Shown here piece after piece: positions 35,793-44,103 of a DNA stretch of 64,000 bases. Each line of letters begins with the position of its first letter. Within the stretch, counting starts at the first letter, position 1. The stretch covers positions 252,114-316,113 of the forward strand of contig NZ_LMFB01000041.1 in NCBI RefSeq assembly GCF_001426685.1, in the 5' to 3' direction. A program made the translations under genes and the position numbers. Below the pieces are notes generated by a model. The model saw only the letters and a program-made list of their open reading frames with translations, was not told where the DNA came from and ran no database searches. This DNA comes from Rhizobium sp. Root483D2. Lineage in GTDB: Bacteria; Pseudomonadota; Alphaproteobacteria; Rhizobiales; Rhizobiaceae.

Positions 35793-35821
35793 ACTTACGC
35801 AGATACGGATGCGGCGGATCA
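35793..35821 (-). promoter_or_regulatory. ECF sigma-E (RpoE/ChrR-type) promoter of the photolyase operon
   Basis: Read on the minus strand, TGATCC (35821-35816), an 18-bp spacer and TAAGT (35797-35793) match the RpoE promoter consensus TGATCC-N18-TAAGA at ten of eleven positions. It starts 28 bp before the photolyase ATG, so the leader is short. The same arrangement stands before the ChrR-like gene. Confidence 0.8.
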
Positions 35822-35951
35822 AAGGTTTCGCGAAGAAAGCTATTTATTTCATTGTTTTGCGGGGAATGCCGGCATGGCTGCCGCAGGAAGCGATCACCAA
35901 TGAAGCGTGATAACGGCTCCTGCACTCGCCTCAAAACAAACTTATGCCGCA

Positions 35952-36584
35952 TCAACTCTTCTGGAGTGCCAGATGCGTGCCGAGGCCGATAAGCATGGTA
36001 CCGCCGGCGCGCTGCAGCAGACGCTGGGCGCCGCTTGAGCGCCGCAGCCGTGTCATCACCGCACCCGCAAGGAAGACGCAGACGAGATCGGCGGATGAAA
36101 AGATCAGGTTGACGATCGCTCCGAGGATTGCGAGCTGCAACCAGACCGGAAAGACAGCGGAGGGATCGACGAATTGCGGCAGGAAGGCCACGAAGAAAAT
36201 CGCGGTTTTCGGATTGAGAACCTCGACCGTGACGCTCTCGAAAAATGCCCGGCGGCCCGATTTCGGCTCAATGCCGGGCAGGGCGTCGTCGCCCTCCACC
36301 TTGGCGCGAAACAGCGAGATACCGAGCCAGACGAGATAGGCAGCACCGGCAAGTTTCACGATGAGATACAGCGCCGGCACGGCGTGAAACAGGATGGTAA
36401 GACCCGCTGCTGCGGCAAGAACATGGGCATAACCGCCAATATGGATACCAAGGGCCGCCATCAGTCCCGACCAGCGGCCGCGCGCCATGGTCTGTGCTGC
36501 AGCGTAGAGCATTGCCGGCCCCGGAATATAGGCAAAGACTGCGGTGGTCGCGATGAAGGCAATCAGCAACTCGATCGGCGGCAT
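35952..36584 (-). CDS. LysE/RhtB-family exporter
   Basis: A 210-residue membrane protein with five or six helices. The family signature is visible in TTAVFAYIPGPAMLYAAAQTMARGRWSGLMAALGIHIGG and in the second-half VTVEVLNPKTAIFFVAFLPQFVDP. The family exports amino acids or homoserine lactones; the substrate is not readable. The ATG at 36584 has an AGGAG ribosome site. Confidence 0.92.
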   Translation of the reverse strand: MPPIELLIAFIATTAVFAYIPGPAMLYAAAQTMARGRWSGLMAALGIHIGGYAHVLAAAAGLTILFHAVPALYLIVKLAGAAYLVWLGISLFRAKVEGDDALPGIEPKSGRRAFFESVTVEVLNPKTAIFFVAFLPQFVDPSAVFPVWLQLAILGAIVNLIFSSADLVCVFLAGAVMTRLRRSSGAQRLLQRAGGTMLIGLGTHLALQKS

Positions 36585-36719
36585 TGTCTGCTCCTGGTTG
36601 GGTTTGCGACCTATATAACAGGATTTTCGGAAAGTCGCGTCCGGCATGCAGTGCTGCCGACACAAGGCTTCGCCGCTTAGCAAGGTCTTTGTAAACCGTC
36701 TCCCCGGAGAGTTTGGCGC

Positions 36720-37166
36720 TCACCGGATGGTAACTCGCAGGGACATATCTTCGGGAACGAGCGCGCGGCCGTCCTGAGCAAGGACACGAAGGGGCTGTGG
36801 CGGCGCACCGGTGACCGTGTCGATCATCTCGGACATCTCCTCGCCATCCTGAAAGAGCTGCTCTTGCCCCCATTGGCGCAACGCCAGGATCACGACCAGC
36901 AGCCGGCGGCCCTTGTCTGTGAGGTGATATTCATTGCGGTCGGGCCGCAAATGCGATGGTTCCAGCCGCATGATGCCGTCGTCGACCAGCTTTCGAAGCC
37001 GTGTGCTCAGCACGTTCTTCGCCAGGCCGAGACTTTGCTGAAAGTCGCTGAAGCGGCAAGCGCCCCGTAACGCGTCGCGAACGAGCAGCAGCGTCCACCA
37101 ATCGCCGATCGTATCCAGAGACCGGGCGACGGGGCAACGCGCATGTCCAAAACTCTTTCTCCGCAT
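36720..37166 (-). CDS. HxlR-family transcriptional regulator
   Basis: A 148-residue winged-helix regulator. The family block CPVARSLDTIGDWWTLLLVRDALRGACRFSDFQQSLGLAKNVLSTRLRKL begins with the N-terminal Cys (Cys11) often used for redox or electrophile sensing, followed by YHLTDKGRRL. It is divergent from a PanE-like reductase, with two 17-bp operator-like sites between them, so it probably controls that gene and itself. Confidence 0.92.
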   Translation of the reverse strand: MRRKSFGHARCPVARSLDTIGDWWTLLLVRDALRGACRFSDFQQSLGLAKNVLSTRLRKLVDDGIMRLEPSHLRPDRNEYHLTDKGRRLLVVILALRQWGQEQLFQDGEEMSEMIDTVTGAPPQPLRVLAQDGRALVPEDMSLRVTIR

Positions 37167-37202
37167 CTCGCATCCGCCTTTCGAAAATCACCGTGCGTTC
37201 AC

Positions 37203-37255
37203 GGTTGCATTTTTAAACCCTGTGGATAAGGATACAGAGGTTGTATCATGAAACC
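37203..37255. promoter_or_regulatory. Two 17-bp operator-like sites between hxlR and panE-like gene
   Basis: GGTTGCATTTTTAAACC (37203-37219) and GGTTGTATCATGAAACC (37239-37255) share GGTTG-AT- - -AAACC and are each partly palindromic (GGTT/AACC ends). Their centres are 36 bp apart. They lie 36 and 72 bp from the regulator start, and the second is 35 bp from the reductase start. Confidence 0.6.
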
Positions 37256-37289
37256 GTAAACACAACCCCTGGCGATAAGGACAGAGCCA

Positions 37290-38213
37290 ATGCGCATGCT
37301 CGTGGTGGGAGCCGGCTCGACCGGCGGATATTTCGGGAGCAGGCTGGCTGCGGCCGGCAAGGATGTGACCTTCCTCGTCCGGCCTGCCCGTGCCGAACAG
37401 TTGCGAAGGAACGGCCTCCAAATCGTCAGCCCGGCCGGGGACCTCTTGATCAACCCCAAGCTGCTTGCGGCAGGGGAGATTTCGGCACCGTTTGATATCG
37501 TTCTGCTCACGGTCAAGGCGTTCTCGCTGGCGGCGACCGTGGAGGACTTTGCGCCTGCGGTGGGGCCGAACACCGTGATTTTGCCGGTGTTGAACGGCAT
37601 GAAGCACATGGATGTGCTTTCCGCGCGGTTTGGCGCGGAACGTCTGGCGGGATGCGTCTGCAAGATTGCGACGGTGCTGGACCAGGAGGGGCGTATCACT
37701 CACCTGGCGCCGTTCCATGACCTTTTTTATGGCGAGCGCGATGGGGCACTCTCGGACCGGATGGCGGCCATTGACGCGTTCATGAAAGGGGCGGGCTTCG
37801 ACGCGCGCCTGTCGTCCTCGATCGAACGGGAAATGTGGGAGAAGTGGATTCTTCTGGCTTCGCTTGGGGCGATCAATTGCCTGATGCGCGGGACTGTCGG
37901 CGATATCGCCGCAGCACCCGGAGGTGCTGAGTTTGCCGCAAGCCTGCTCGACGAGGCCGTCGCGACCGTGCACGCAGCTGGGACCGCGCCGAGCGATGCG
38001 TTTGTGGCCGCTGCCAAGGACCAGCTCACGCGGCAGGGATCGACGCAGACATCGTCCATGTACCGTGACCTGAAGCAGGGAAAGCGGATCGAGGCCGAGC
38101 AGATCGTCGGCGATCTCGTGCGGCGCGCCCGCGAGGCGCAGGTTGCGACGCCGCTTCTGAGCGCTGCCTTCGCCAACCTGTCGATCTACCAGTCGGGCTT
38201 GGCTGCGGAATGA
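37290..38213 (+). CDS. Ketopantoate reductase (PanE/ApbA) family protein
   Basis: A 307-residue NADPH-dependent reductase. The Rossmann loop is MLVVGAGSTGGYFGSRLA at the start; the catalytic Lys lies in VLLTVKAFSL and the second Lys in REMWEKWILLASLGAINCL, followed by the C-terminal SSMYRDLKQGKRIEAEQIVGDL substrate block. It may reduce 2-oxopantoate for pantothenate synthesis. Because it is controlled by an HxlR-type gene, a detoxifying reductase role is also possible. Confidence 0.9.
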   Translation: MRMLVVGAGSTGGYFGSRLAAAGKDVTFLVRPARAEQLRRNGLQIVSPAGDLLINPKLLAAGEISAPFDIVLLTVKAFSLAATVEDFAPAVGPNTVILPVLNGMKHMDVLSARFGAERLAGCVCKIATVLDQEGRITHLAPFHDLFYGERDGALSDRMAAIDAFMKGAGFDARLSSSIEREMWEKWILLASLGAINCLMRGTVGDIAAAPGGAEFAASLLDEAVATVHAAGTAPSDAFVAAAKDQLTRQGSTQTSSMYRDLKQGKRIEAEQIVGDLVRRAREAQVATPLLSAAFANLSIYQSGLAAE

Positions 38214-38298
38214 CGATAGCTGTTGCCAGGGAGGCGCCCGTACGCCGACCGGCACGCCACGCGGCAAAACCTCTTTCTGATCGGCCGTGAATCGAAAA

Positions 38299-38322
38299 AG
38301 CCTTCGCATCGCTGCGAAGGCT
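38299..38322 (-). terminator. Terminator of tRNA-Asn
   Basis: AGCCTTCGCA and TGCGAAGGCT form a 10-bp stem with a 4-nt loop. On the minus strand it is followed by TTTTTCG, 10 bp after the tRNA 3' end. It also lies after the PanE-like gene and may serve both strands. Confidence 0.85.
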
Positions 38323-38331
38323 TTATGAATT

Positions 38332-38406
38332 TGGCTCCCCGGGCCGGATTCGAACCGGCGACCTGTCGATTAACAGTCGAATGCTCTACCGCTGAGCTAC
38401 CAGGGA
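38332..38406 (-). tRNA. tRNA-Asn (anticodon GTT)
   Basis: A 75-nt tRNA with TCCCTGG/CCGGGGA acceptor stem, the D-arm AGCTCAGCGGTAGAGCA, anticodon loop CTGTTAA, T-arm GGTTCGAACCC and encoded CCA. Confidence 0.96.
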
Positions 38407-38627
38407 TCATCTGCGGCGGTGTGTGCTGCAGAAGTGAGGCTGCTAATACAAATGCTTTTCCGATTTGCCAAGCGGTTTTTCAAAAAAAACGCACAATCTT
38501 GTCAGACTGTGGAGAACTTCCCATCTGAAGGGAGCACCGCTTTCCAGATGGTGCGCAGGCCAACCCCTTGACGATAATGGCTTGCGCCGTGATGGGCATG
38601 CAACTGACTCTGAGACAGGTGAAATGA

Positions 38628-38906
38628 ATGGCAGGCTCGCAAAAAACGAAAAAATTCGGCATCGATGCCCGGACCCACGAACTGATTATCGGTTCATGGC
38701 GGATGCGGCTGCCGCAATCGCGTTTGTTGCGCATCACCATCGGCGTCGCTCTGATCTTTGGCGGCATTTTGGGATTCCTGCCTATCCTTGGGTTCTGGAT
38801 GGTGCCTCTGGGTTTGCTGGTGCTGTCGCACGATCTCGCCTTCGTGCGGCGCCGGCGGCGTAAGCTTTCGGTCTGGTGGGCCCGCAAATGGCAGCCTTCC
38901 AACTAA
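38628..38906 (+). CDS. Small membrane protein, two hydrophobic helices
   Basis: A 92-residue protein with a basic N-terminus (GSQKTKKFG), then TIGVALIFGGILGFLPILGFWMVPLGLLVLSHD as two close hydrophobic segments, and a very basic C-terminus (VRRRRRKLSVWWARKW). The pattern recalls PGPGW-like two-helix proteins. AGGTGAA precedes the ATG. Function unknown. Confidence 0.75.
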   Translation: MAGSQKTKKFGIDARTHELIIGSWRMRLPQSRLLRITIGVALIFGGILGFLPILGFWMVPLGLLVLSHDLAFVRRRRRKLSVWWARKWQPSN

Positions 38907-39139
38907 CACGATCAAATGCGCACCGGCTGGATGCGAGAGACCTCCGTCGGCCAGTGCACCGTTTTTGACAGGCAACTCCTATTTGCAGTTGAGCACCTCA
39001 CGCGCAAAAAAATCGCCCAATCCGCGAAACGCCTGCGCGTGACCGCAATTTTGCCGAGTCGGTGTCATGACAAGCCACAGCCGGCCGGTGGAATCGCTTT
39101 CCATCCTTGAAATCGTTCAATGAATTTTAAGCACTTGCG

Positions 39140-39154
39140 GAACACATATGGAAC
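39140..39154. promoter_or_regulatory. SOS box of lexA
   Basis: GAACACATATGGAAC is GAAC-N7-GAAC, the reverse form of the alphaproteobacterial LexA box GTTC-N7-GTTC, 49 bp before the lexA start. It indicates self-repression of lexA. A near-miss GTTCGTTCTTG follows 6 bp on. Confidence 0.92.
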
Positions 39155-39202
39155 AGATAGTGTTCGTTCTTGATTTGTTTCTCGATTCTGGAGTGATCGT
39201 TC

Positions 39203-39916
39203 ATGCTGACCCGCAAGCAACAGGAACTGCTTCTGTTCATTCACGAAAGAATGAAGGAATCGGGGGTACCGCCGTCCTTTGACGAAATGAAGGATGCCTT
39301 GGACCTTGCGTCGAAATCCGGCATCCACCGGTTGATTACAGCCCTGGAAGAGCGTGGCTTCATCCGGCGCCTGCCCAACCGGGCAAGAGCGCTTGAGGTG
39401 ATCAAGCTGCCGGAAGCCTATTCCACCAGCCTGCAGCCCAAGCGCGGCTTTTCGCCCAGCGTCATCCAGGGAAGCCTGGGCGCCCAGCCGGCGCCGCCTC
39501 CGGCACCCGTCAAGACCGCAGCCAATAGTGACACCGTCTCCATTCCCGTCATGGGCAGGATCGCAGCCGGCGTGCCAATCTCGGCGATCCAGAACAACAC
39601 CCATGATATTTCGGTGCCGCTCGAAATGGTCGGTGCCGGCGAGCACTATGCGCTTGAAGTGCGCGGCGATTCGATGATCGAGGCCGGCATTCTGGATGGC
39701 GACACGGTCATCATCCGCAACACCAGTAGCGCCAGCCCAGGCGAGATCATCGTTGCGCTTGTCGATGACGAGGAAGCGACGCTGAAGCGGTTTCGCCGGA
39801 AGGGCGCTTCGATCGCGCTGGAAGCCGCCAATCCTGCGTATGAGACGCGCATTTTCGGGCCGGACCGGGTCAAGATTCAGGGGAAACTGGTCGGATTGAT
39901 CCGCCGGTATCATTGA
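39203..39916 (+). CDS. lexA: LexA repressor
   Basis: A 237-residue SOS repressor. The N-terminal winged helix (residues 1-65) begins [17 protein letters not shown]. The self-cleavage site is Ala122-Gly123, with catalytic Ser157 (RGDSM) and Lys195 (ATLKRF). The linker (residues 68-110) is Pro/Ala rich, as in rhizobial LexA. Controlled by its own upstream box. Since resident prophages can be induced through LexA or RecA, the gene is relevant to the nearby phage. Confidence 0.97.
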   Translation: MLTRKQQELLLFIHERMKESGVPPSFDEMKDALDLASKSGIHRLITALEERGFIRRLPNRARALEVIKLPEAYSTSLQPKRGFSPSVIQGSLGAQPAPPPAPVKTAANSDTVSIPVMGRIAAGVPISAIQNNTHDISVPLEMVGAGEHYALEVRGDSMIEAGILDGDTVIIRNTSSASPGEIIVALVDDEEATLKRFRRKGASIALEAANPAYETRIFGPDRVKIQGKLVGLIRRYH

Positions 39917-40169
39917 TCGCATCGTCGATCGTTTTTTTGACGGAAAAAGCGCCAATGCCAACGGCGGGCATTGCCCGATCTTCAATGGCAGGTGGGCAAC
40001 GGTCTGATCCAGGATATGGGGCAGGGACGTGCGCAGCTTCAGACTGTGGAAGACTGGCTCGGGAACGTCCGTTGGCAAATCAACACGGACGTTTTTCAGA
40101 AATATCCTCTTGCGATTTGTTTGGGATCATTCTAAACCGCCGCCACAGTTCGATGATTTGAGCTGACGA

Positions 40170-40243
40170 GGCCTCGTGGCGGAGTGGTGACGCAGAGGAC
40201 TGCAAATCCTTGCACCCCGGTTCAATTCCGGGCGAGGCCTCCA
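40170..40243 (+). tRNA. tRNA-Cys (anticodon GCA)
   Basis: A 74-nt tRNA with GGCCTCG/CGAGGCC acceptor stem, D-arm GGCGGAGTGGTGACGC, anticodon loop CTGCAAA, T-arm GGTTCAATTCC and encoded CCA. Confidence 0.96.
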
Positions 40244-40448
40244 AATTTTCCCACATCGAAAATACCGTCGTGTTGTCAGCGGCACGAGGATTTTCGTGAG
40301 CTTGCCTAGCAATCGATTTGCTTCATGTGCGCCGGGATTGTCTCGCTGCCCTTCTCTCCACAAACAAGCTTAAACACCCTGCCTCATAGGCTTGACCGAC
40401 GCGAACATCGTGTCAATATGCTCTCATAGGATGTGGTAGGGTGTATTC

Positions 40449-40719
40449 ATGGGACGCATCATTATCTGGATCATTTGCGGCTTTGTGACTGCAGTCATTG
40501 CTTCAAGAAAATGGCGGAGCGGTTTCAGTTGGCTGCTTGTCTGTTCGCTTTTCGGGGTTTTTTGGGCTTATCCCTACGATGAAGCCAGAACGAGTCGCAA
40601 TCGCATCAGTTCGACAGTCAATCGACAGCCGGCCCACTCGACGTTGCCCTGAATGTGCTGAAACCATTTTAAGGCAAGCCAAAGTCAGTCAGCAGTGCGG
40701 GCACCTTAACACCGCCTAA
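40449..40719 (+). pseudogene. Membrane-anchored zinc-ribbon protein split by a frameshift
   Basis: One frame from 40449 encodes a hydrophobic N-terminus (MGRIIIWIICGFVTAVIAS ... LFGVF). The +1 frame continues GLIPTMKPERVAIAS and ends with a zinc-ribbon half, CPECAETILRQAKVSQQCG. Together they form the common layout of a small membrane protein followed by a CPYCAE-type ribbon. The break is in the GGGGTTTTTTGGG run near 40556-40568, a typical slippage site. The second Cys pair of the ribbon is also degraded (Cys-x-x-x replaced by QQCG), which suggests true decay rather than a read error. Confidence 0.6.
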
Positions 40720-40801
40720 GCTGACAATTTTTCAGCAGGATTCTTTGCAATCTCTATCGCTGATAACTCTGTCCTTTGGCTTTTATGCAAGCGGGACAGC
40801 G

Positions 40802-41020
40802 TTAATGATAATAGAAACAGGCGCAATCGGCTTTGCTATCATCCGGTGCCGTCCAGACCCGCACAGCGAGTTTTTTGGCCGTCCCGGTCTCATCCAGCCT
40901 TAATCCTAGCAGCGATACGGCCGCGAGCTTGGGGTTGATGGCATCGATTTCGATCGTCGATCCGACCTGATGGACGCCCTGTTTTGGGGTCCAGGTGAAA
41001 AACTGCACGCTGTAATGCAT
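40802..41020 (-). CDS. Hypothetical protein, 72 residues
   Basis: The ATG at 41020 has an AAGGAG ribosome site. The sequence MHYSVQFFTWTPKQGVHQVG is beta rich, and residues 25-60 (AINPKLAAVSLLGLRLDETGTAKKLAVRVW) follow as helix then strand. It ends in a Cys/Tyr-rich CACFYYH. This looks like a small rhizobial conserved protein. Function unknown. Confidence 0.6.
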   Translation of the reverse strand: MHYSVQFFTWTPKQGVHQVGSTIEIDAINPKLAAVSLLGLRLDETGTAKKLAVRVWTAPDDSKADCACFYYH

Positions 41021-41428
41021 GGCATTCTCCTTCACCGCGCTTTGCAGCACTTGAGTTCAACTGATGAACAGACGCCAAAAGACGCTGGCCAGGGGGCGTT
41101 TCACTGCTGGGTGGGTACTCAATGCGTAGGAGGGCAACATAGCATATTTCGGAAGGTGGTGAAATATGCCTAAGCCTATTTACGTCCGATGGTCATGCCC
41201 TGTCGCCAATCTGTGCGGGGGCGGGCTTAACGGTCTGTAACAGATTGTTAAAATTGGTTTGAGCAGGCGAGTTCACGCGGGCTTGAACAGTCTGAGCGGA
41301 TGAAGAGTCGAATATCGAGCAGCAAAGCCGGGCTCGACGCGTCGCGTAGCGCTGATGGATCAGGCGGTTTTATTGTCACATTGATAAGGCCGAAACACGC
41401 GCCGGTGTCCGAAAAATGTACAAAACCC
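41021..41428. other. 408-bp region without a supported gene
   Basis: Short frames exist on both strands but lack ribosome sites and overlap each other. No RNA structure or long dyad stands out. This is near the start of a 1.2-kb gene-poor stretch between lexA/tRNA-Cys and tRNA-Ser. Confidence 0.4.
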
Positions 41429-41620
41429 TTACGGACAGATGCCGCCGATCGCGCAGGATCTTCGTGCGCCCTTGTAGGGCTTGCCGGTTGTCTCCGCGTT
41501 GGAAAATCCGAGGGTCGGCCGCACGGTCTGCTGTGGCGGCGAGACAAGCAGAAACAGGGTCCAGAGAGCAAGGCCACTCAAAACAGCGCAGATCGCAATA
41601 TAGGCATAGAAAATCCGCAC
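41429..41620 (-). CDS. Possible small membrane/secreted protein (GTG start)
   Basis: A 63-residue frame starting at the GTG at 41620: MRIFYAYIAICAVLSGLALW is a likely signal anchor or signal peptide, followed by a polar tail with two Cys (SCAIGGIC). No clear ribosome site is seen, but the composition is that of a real short exported protein. Overlapping frames on the plus strand look like shadows. Call is tentative. Confidence 0.4.
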   Translation of the reverse strand: MRIFYAYIAICAVLSGLALWTLFLLVSPPQQTVRPTLGFSNAETTGKPYKGARRSCAIGGICP

Positions 41621-42260
41621 GGTATTGCCAGCTATGTTTCCTTAAGAGGTTGGACAGGAGTTTGGACGTTGAAGAGGGTAGCTTAAGTGTCGGCATGGCT
41701 TGGGCGGGGCATGGCACGACACGATAAACGAAAATGCCATGCCCCTATGGCGTTCAAGGCCAACGCTTTTTTTGTAGCCGCCGGCGCCAAACGAGACAAT
41801 TCCGACATAAGGCGCGCGGGATACGGCCTTTGGACGAGGGCGGTTTAGACGGAGTGTAGTGATCACTTCGGTTTTACGATCCGGCCGCCATGCCCCGTCA
41901 TCACGGCAGTTTTCATCGCTAACACAATGGTGAATAGACAATTAAATTAGTCAAAGCTAATTTAATTGTGCTGTTACCTTGGCGAAGACCGGAACAGCAT
42001 ATTTTCGAAACCGTTTTCAATTCTGCCTATTGGGTCTGCGTATTGGGGATTTTTTTAACGATCTGCATTTGCACGGCATCGAGAACCCGTCATCTGATCC
42101 GGTGACGGGTTCTTGCCACGCTGGTTATTTGAACATCCGGAATGGAGCTTTTGCTGCCTTTCGCAGGCTCTCTGTCGCGAAAGACGGCTCAGGGAAGGGT
42201 GGATGCGCCGGTCATCCAGCAATGCTTTTGATATGAGATCAAATATATACGCGGTGTTCA
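41621..42260. other. 640-bp gene-poor region upstream of tRNA-Ser
   Basis: No convincing gene. It contains the 13-bp AT-rich inverted repeat listed separately and a GC-rich hairpin at 42081-42114 (AGAACCCGTCA / TGACGGGTTCT) which may be a terminator, about 150 bp beyond the 3' end of tRNA-Ser on the minus strand. Confidence 0.4.
41938..41969. repeat. AT-rich perfect 13-bp inverted repeat
   Basis: ACAATTAAATTAG and its exact complement CTAATTTAATTGT flank a 6-nt TCAAAG loop. The DNA around is GC rich, so this is a strong local anomaly. It could be an operator, a cruciform-forming site or a bidirectional terminator. No neighbouring gene explains it. Confidence 0.7.
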
Positions 42261-42350
42261 TGGCGGAAGAGGTGGGATTCGAACCCACGGTACGGTCTCC
42301 CGCACGCCGGTTTTCAAGACCGGTTCCTTAAACCACTCGGACACTCTTCC
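42261..42350 (-). tRNA. tRNA-Ser (anticodon TGA), attachment site
   Basis: A 90-nt class II tRNA with GGAAGAG/CTCTTCC acceptor stem, anticodon loop CTTGAAA, a long variable arm, T-arm GGTTCGAATCC and encoded CCA. Its 5' half (42312-42350) is repeated at 61640-61678, so the prophage is joined to the 5' side of the gene and the bases before the tRNA start are prophage DNA. Confidence 0.95.
42312..42350. repeat. attL core (39-bp direct repeat, left copy)
   Basis: Identical to 61640-61678. It spans the tRNA-Ser 5' end through the anticodon loop. The match ends exactly at the first base of the tRNA (42350). Confidence 0.92.
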
Positions 42351-42427
42351 ATCTATTTGAAAAGGTTTGGCTTTCCGTTAGAAGCGGAAAGCGTGAAAAC
42401 GGCAAATGCTACCGCTTTGCTACCCAA

Positions 42428-43582
42428 TCATTCGACCGCTGGCTTTTTAGCAGCTTTGATCGCGGCGTCAACCTGCTCTGCGGCGTTCGCTTGCATCCCC
42501 GGCATGACGTGGGAATAGAGGTCTAGCGTGATGCCGATCGTTGAATGCCCCAGGCGTTCGCTGGCAATCTTCGGATGTACGCCGGCGGCAAGTAGCTGCG
42601 TTGCATGGGAGTGCCTGAGATCATGAAACCGGATGCGGGGTAGGGAGGTTTTCGCCAGCAACCGTGTCCACTCATGTGTCAGAGATACTGGCTTGAGCGG
42701 CTTCCCATCGACCTGCGCGACTACGAACGAATTTTCGTCAGGCCTGATCCCGACCTTCAGTAGTTCTTCGGCTTGCGCGAGGCGATGGCGCTTCAGCTCC
42801 GCAAGGACGGTCGAGGACAGCGCCACCGTCCGCGACTTGCCCGACTTCGTTTCTTTGTAACGGACCTCTGTGCCGACCTGTTCTGCGCTTTCCTGCACTG
42901 ATATGGCCGCGCCGACGAGATCGATGTGCCTCCAACGTAAGGCAAGTATCTCGCCTCTACGGAGCCCACACATGGCCGCGAGCAATACCGGCATGAAGAC
43001 GCGGCTTGACCGGAGATCATCAAGCACGATGGCTGTCTGTGGCGCTGTATAAGCCTCCATCTTCGTCCGCTCGACTTTGGGCGGCCGGGTGAGGGCGACG
43101 GGGTTCTTTTTGAGCAGATCCCATTTCAAGGCCTGATCCATTGCCGTGAGCATGACTCGCCTGCAATGGTGGACAGTGCGAGGTGAAAGACCACCCTTGC
43201 CGTTGCGCCGTCCGCTCTCCAGTAGCTGGCCCCATGCGGCATCAATCTTGGCAGCCGAAAGCTTGTTTAAGGTAATAGGGCCGAGAATGGGCGCGACGTT
43301 CTTCATCAGCAGCTCTTCATAGCGCTGGTGCGTCTTCGGCGAGACGTTCGCCTTCTCATGCTTCAGCCATTGCTCAAAGTATTCGCGCACGGTGGTCTTG
43401 GCAGGCTCAATGTAGTTGCCACCATCCAGTTCGGCTATCAGGCGTGCACATTCCGTCTCTGCCTGGCGCTTCGTGCCGTGGAAAGTGTGCCACTTGCGAC
43501 GGCGCTTGCCCGTCTGTGGATCGGGCACATCGAGGACGATGGCCCACTTGCCGGGGGAACGCTCGGTGACGTGGCCTTTCAT
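42428..43582 (-). CDS. int: Tyrosine-type phage integrase
   Basis: A 384-residue site-specific recombinase. Residues 60-160 form the SAM-like core-binding domain, and the catalytic domain has Arg208 (CGLRRGE), His320-x-x-Arg323 (FHDLRHSHAT), His346 (ERLGHST) and the nucleophile Tyr356 (LYSHV). The N-terminus has an arm-binding AP2-like stretch with WHTFHGTKRQA. Only 77 bp separate its stop from attL. It is coupled to the upstream RHH gene by an ATGA overlap, so its level depends on that operon. Confidence 0.96.
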   Translation of the reverse strand: MKGHVTERSPGKWAIVLDVPDPQTGKRRRKWHTFHGTKRQAETECARLIAELDGGNYIEPAKTTVREYFEQWLKHEKANVSPKTHQRYEELLMKNVAPILGPITLNKLSAAKIDAAWGQLLESGRRNGKGGLSPRTVHHCRRVMLTAMDQALKWDLLKKNPVALTRPPKVERTKMEAYTAPQTAIVLDDLRSSRVFMPVLLAAMCGLRRGEILALRWRHIDLVGAAISVQESAEQVGTEVRYKETKSGKSRTVALSSTVLAELKRHRLAQAEELLKVGIRPDENSFVVAQVDGKPLKPVSLTHEWTRLLAKTSLPRIRFHDLRHSHATQLLAAGVHPKIASERLGHSTIGITLDLYSHVMPGMQANAAEQVDAAIKAAKKPAVE

Positions 43583-44088
43583 TCCTTGTTACCTTCCGCT
43601 TGCTTTTTTTCAAAAGCTTCTACCCGTCTCGCGAGAATGTCAGCGACAAAGCCCAACTCGCTCATCTTAGACTGCTGAAGCACGTCTTCAAATTTTCCTT
43701 CGATTGTCATGATCGCCGCTGGGGCGCCTATGACTCCGATCTCCTGCGTCAACTCCCCAATTTTTTCAGAAATTTCCGATAAAGCGGTCATCGACGCAAC
43801 GACATAATCAAGCGCCCATTTCGGCAAATCACTGTCAGCCGGGCCTAACAATCCGGTGACCTCATCCGCCTTGTCATTTAGTAACGTCGCGACATCCGAG
43901 AGCTTCTTATGAAGCCGTTCCGAGTGATCATCCCAGATAAGCGCGATGTGACAAAGGCGGCGGACAGCCTCAGATCGTGAGGGAACACGGTTCGAAAATC
44001 TCCAATCGTCGATAGCGGCAATCTCCGCTGCCGTGATCTTCAACTGCATTCGTTCGGTATCAGTCTCACCTAATTTGGGGCGGGCCAT
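43579..44088 (-). CDS. Ribbon-helix-helix regulator with helical C-terminus
   Basis: A 169-residue protein. The N-terminal 45 residues (RMQLKITAAEIAAIDDWRFSNRVPSRSEAVRRLCHIAL) are a CopG/Arc-type RHH DNA-binding unit. The rest is helical and probably coiled coil (SERLHKKLSDVATLLNDKADEV, MTALSEISEKIGELTQEIG). The ATG at 44088 has AAGGAG. Divergent from the early plus-strand genes, with a pair of inverted 14-bp sites between, so it is the likely repressor of the lysogenic switch. It heads the integrase operon. Confidence 0.8.
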   Translation of the reverse strand: MARPKLGETDTERMQLKITAAEIAAIDDWRFSNRVPSRSEAVRRLCHIALIWDDHSERLHKKLSDVATLLNDKADEVTGLLGPADSDLPKWALDYVVASMTALSEISEKIGELTQEIGVIGAPAAIMTIEGKFEDVLQQSKMSELGFVADILARRVEAFEKKQAEGNKE

Positions 44089-44103
44089 GATGTGTCTCCT
44101 TCT

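Noticed and set aside
41248-41577. 109-codon minus-strand open frame
   Set aside because: Overlaps the more protein-like 63-residue frame; Arg/Pro/Ser-rich composition typical of a shadow frame.
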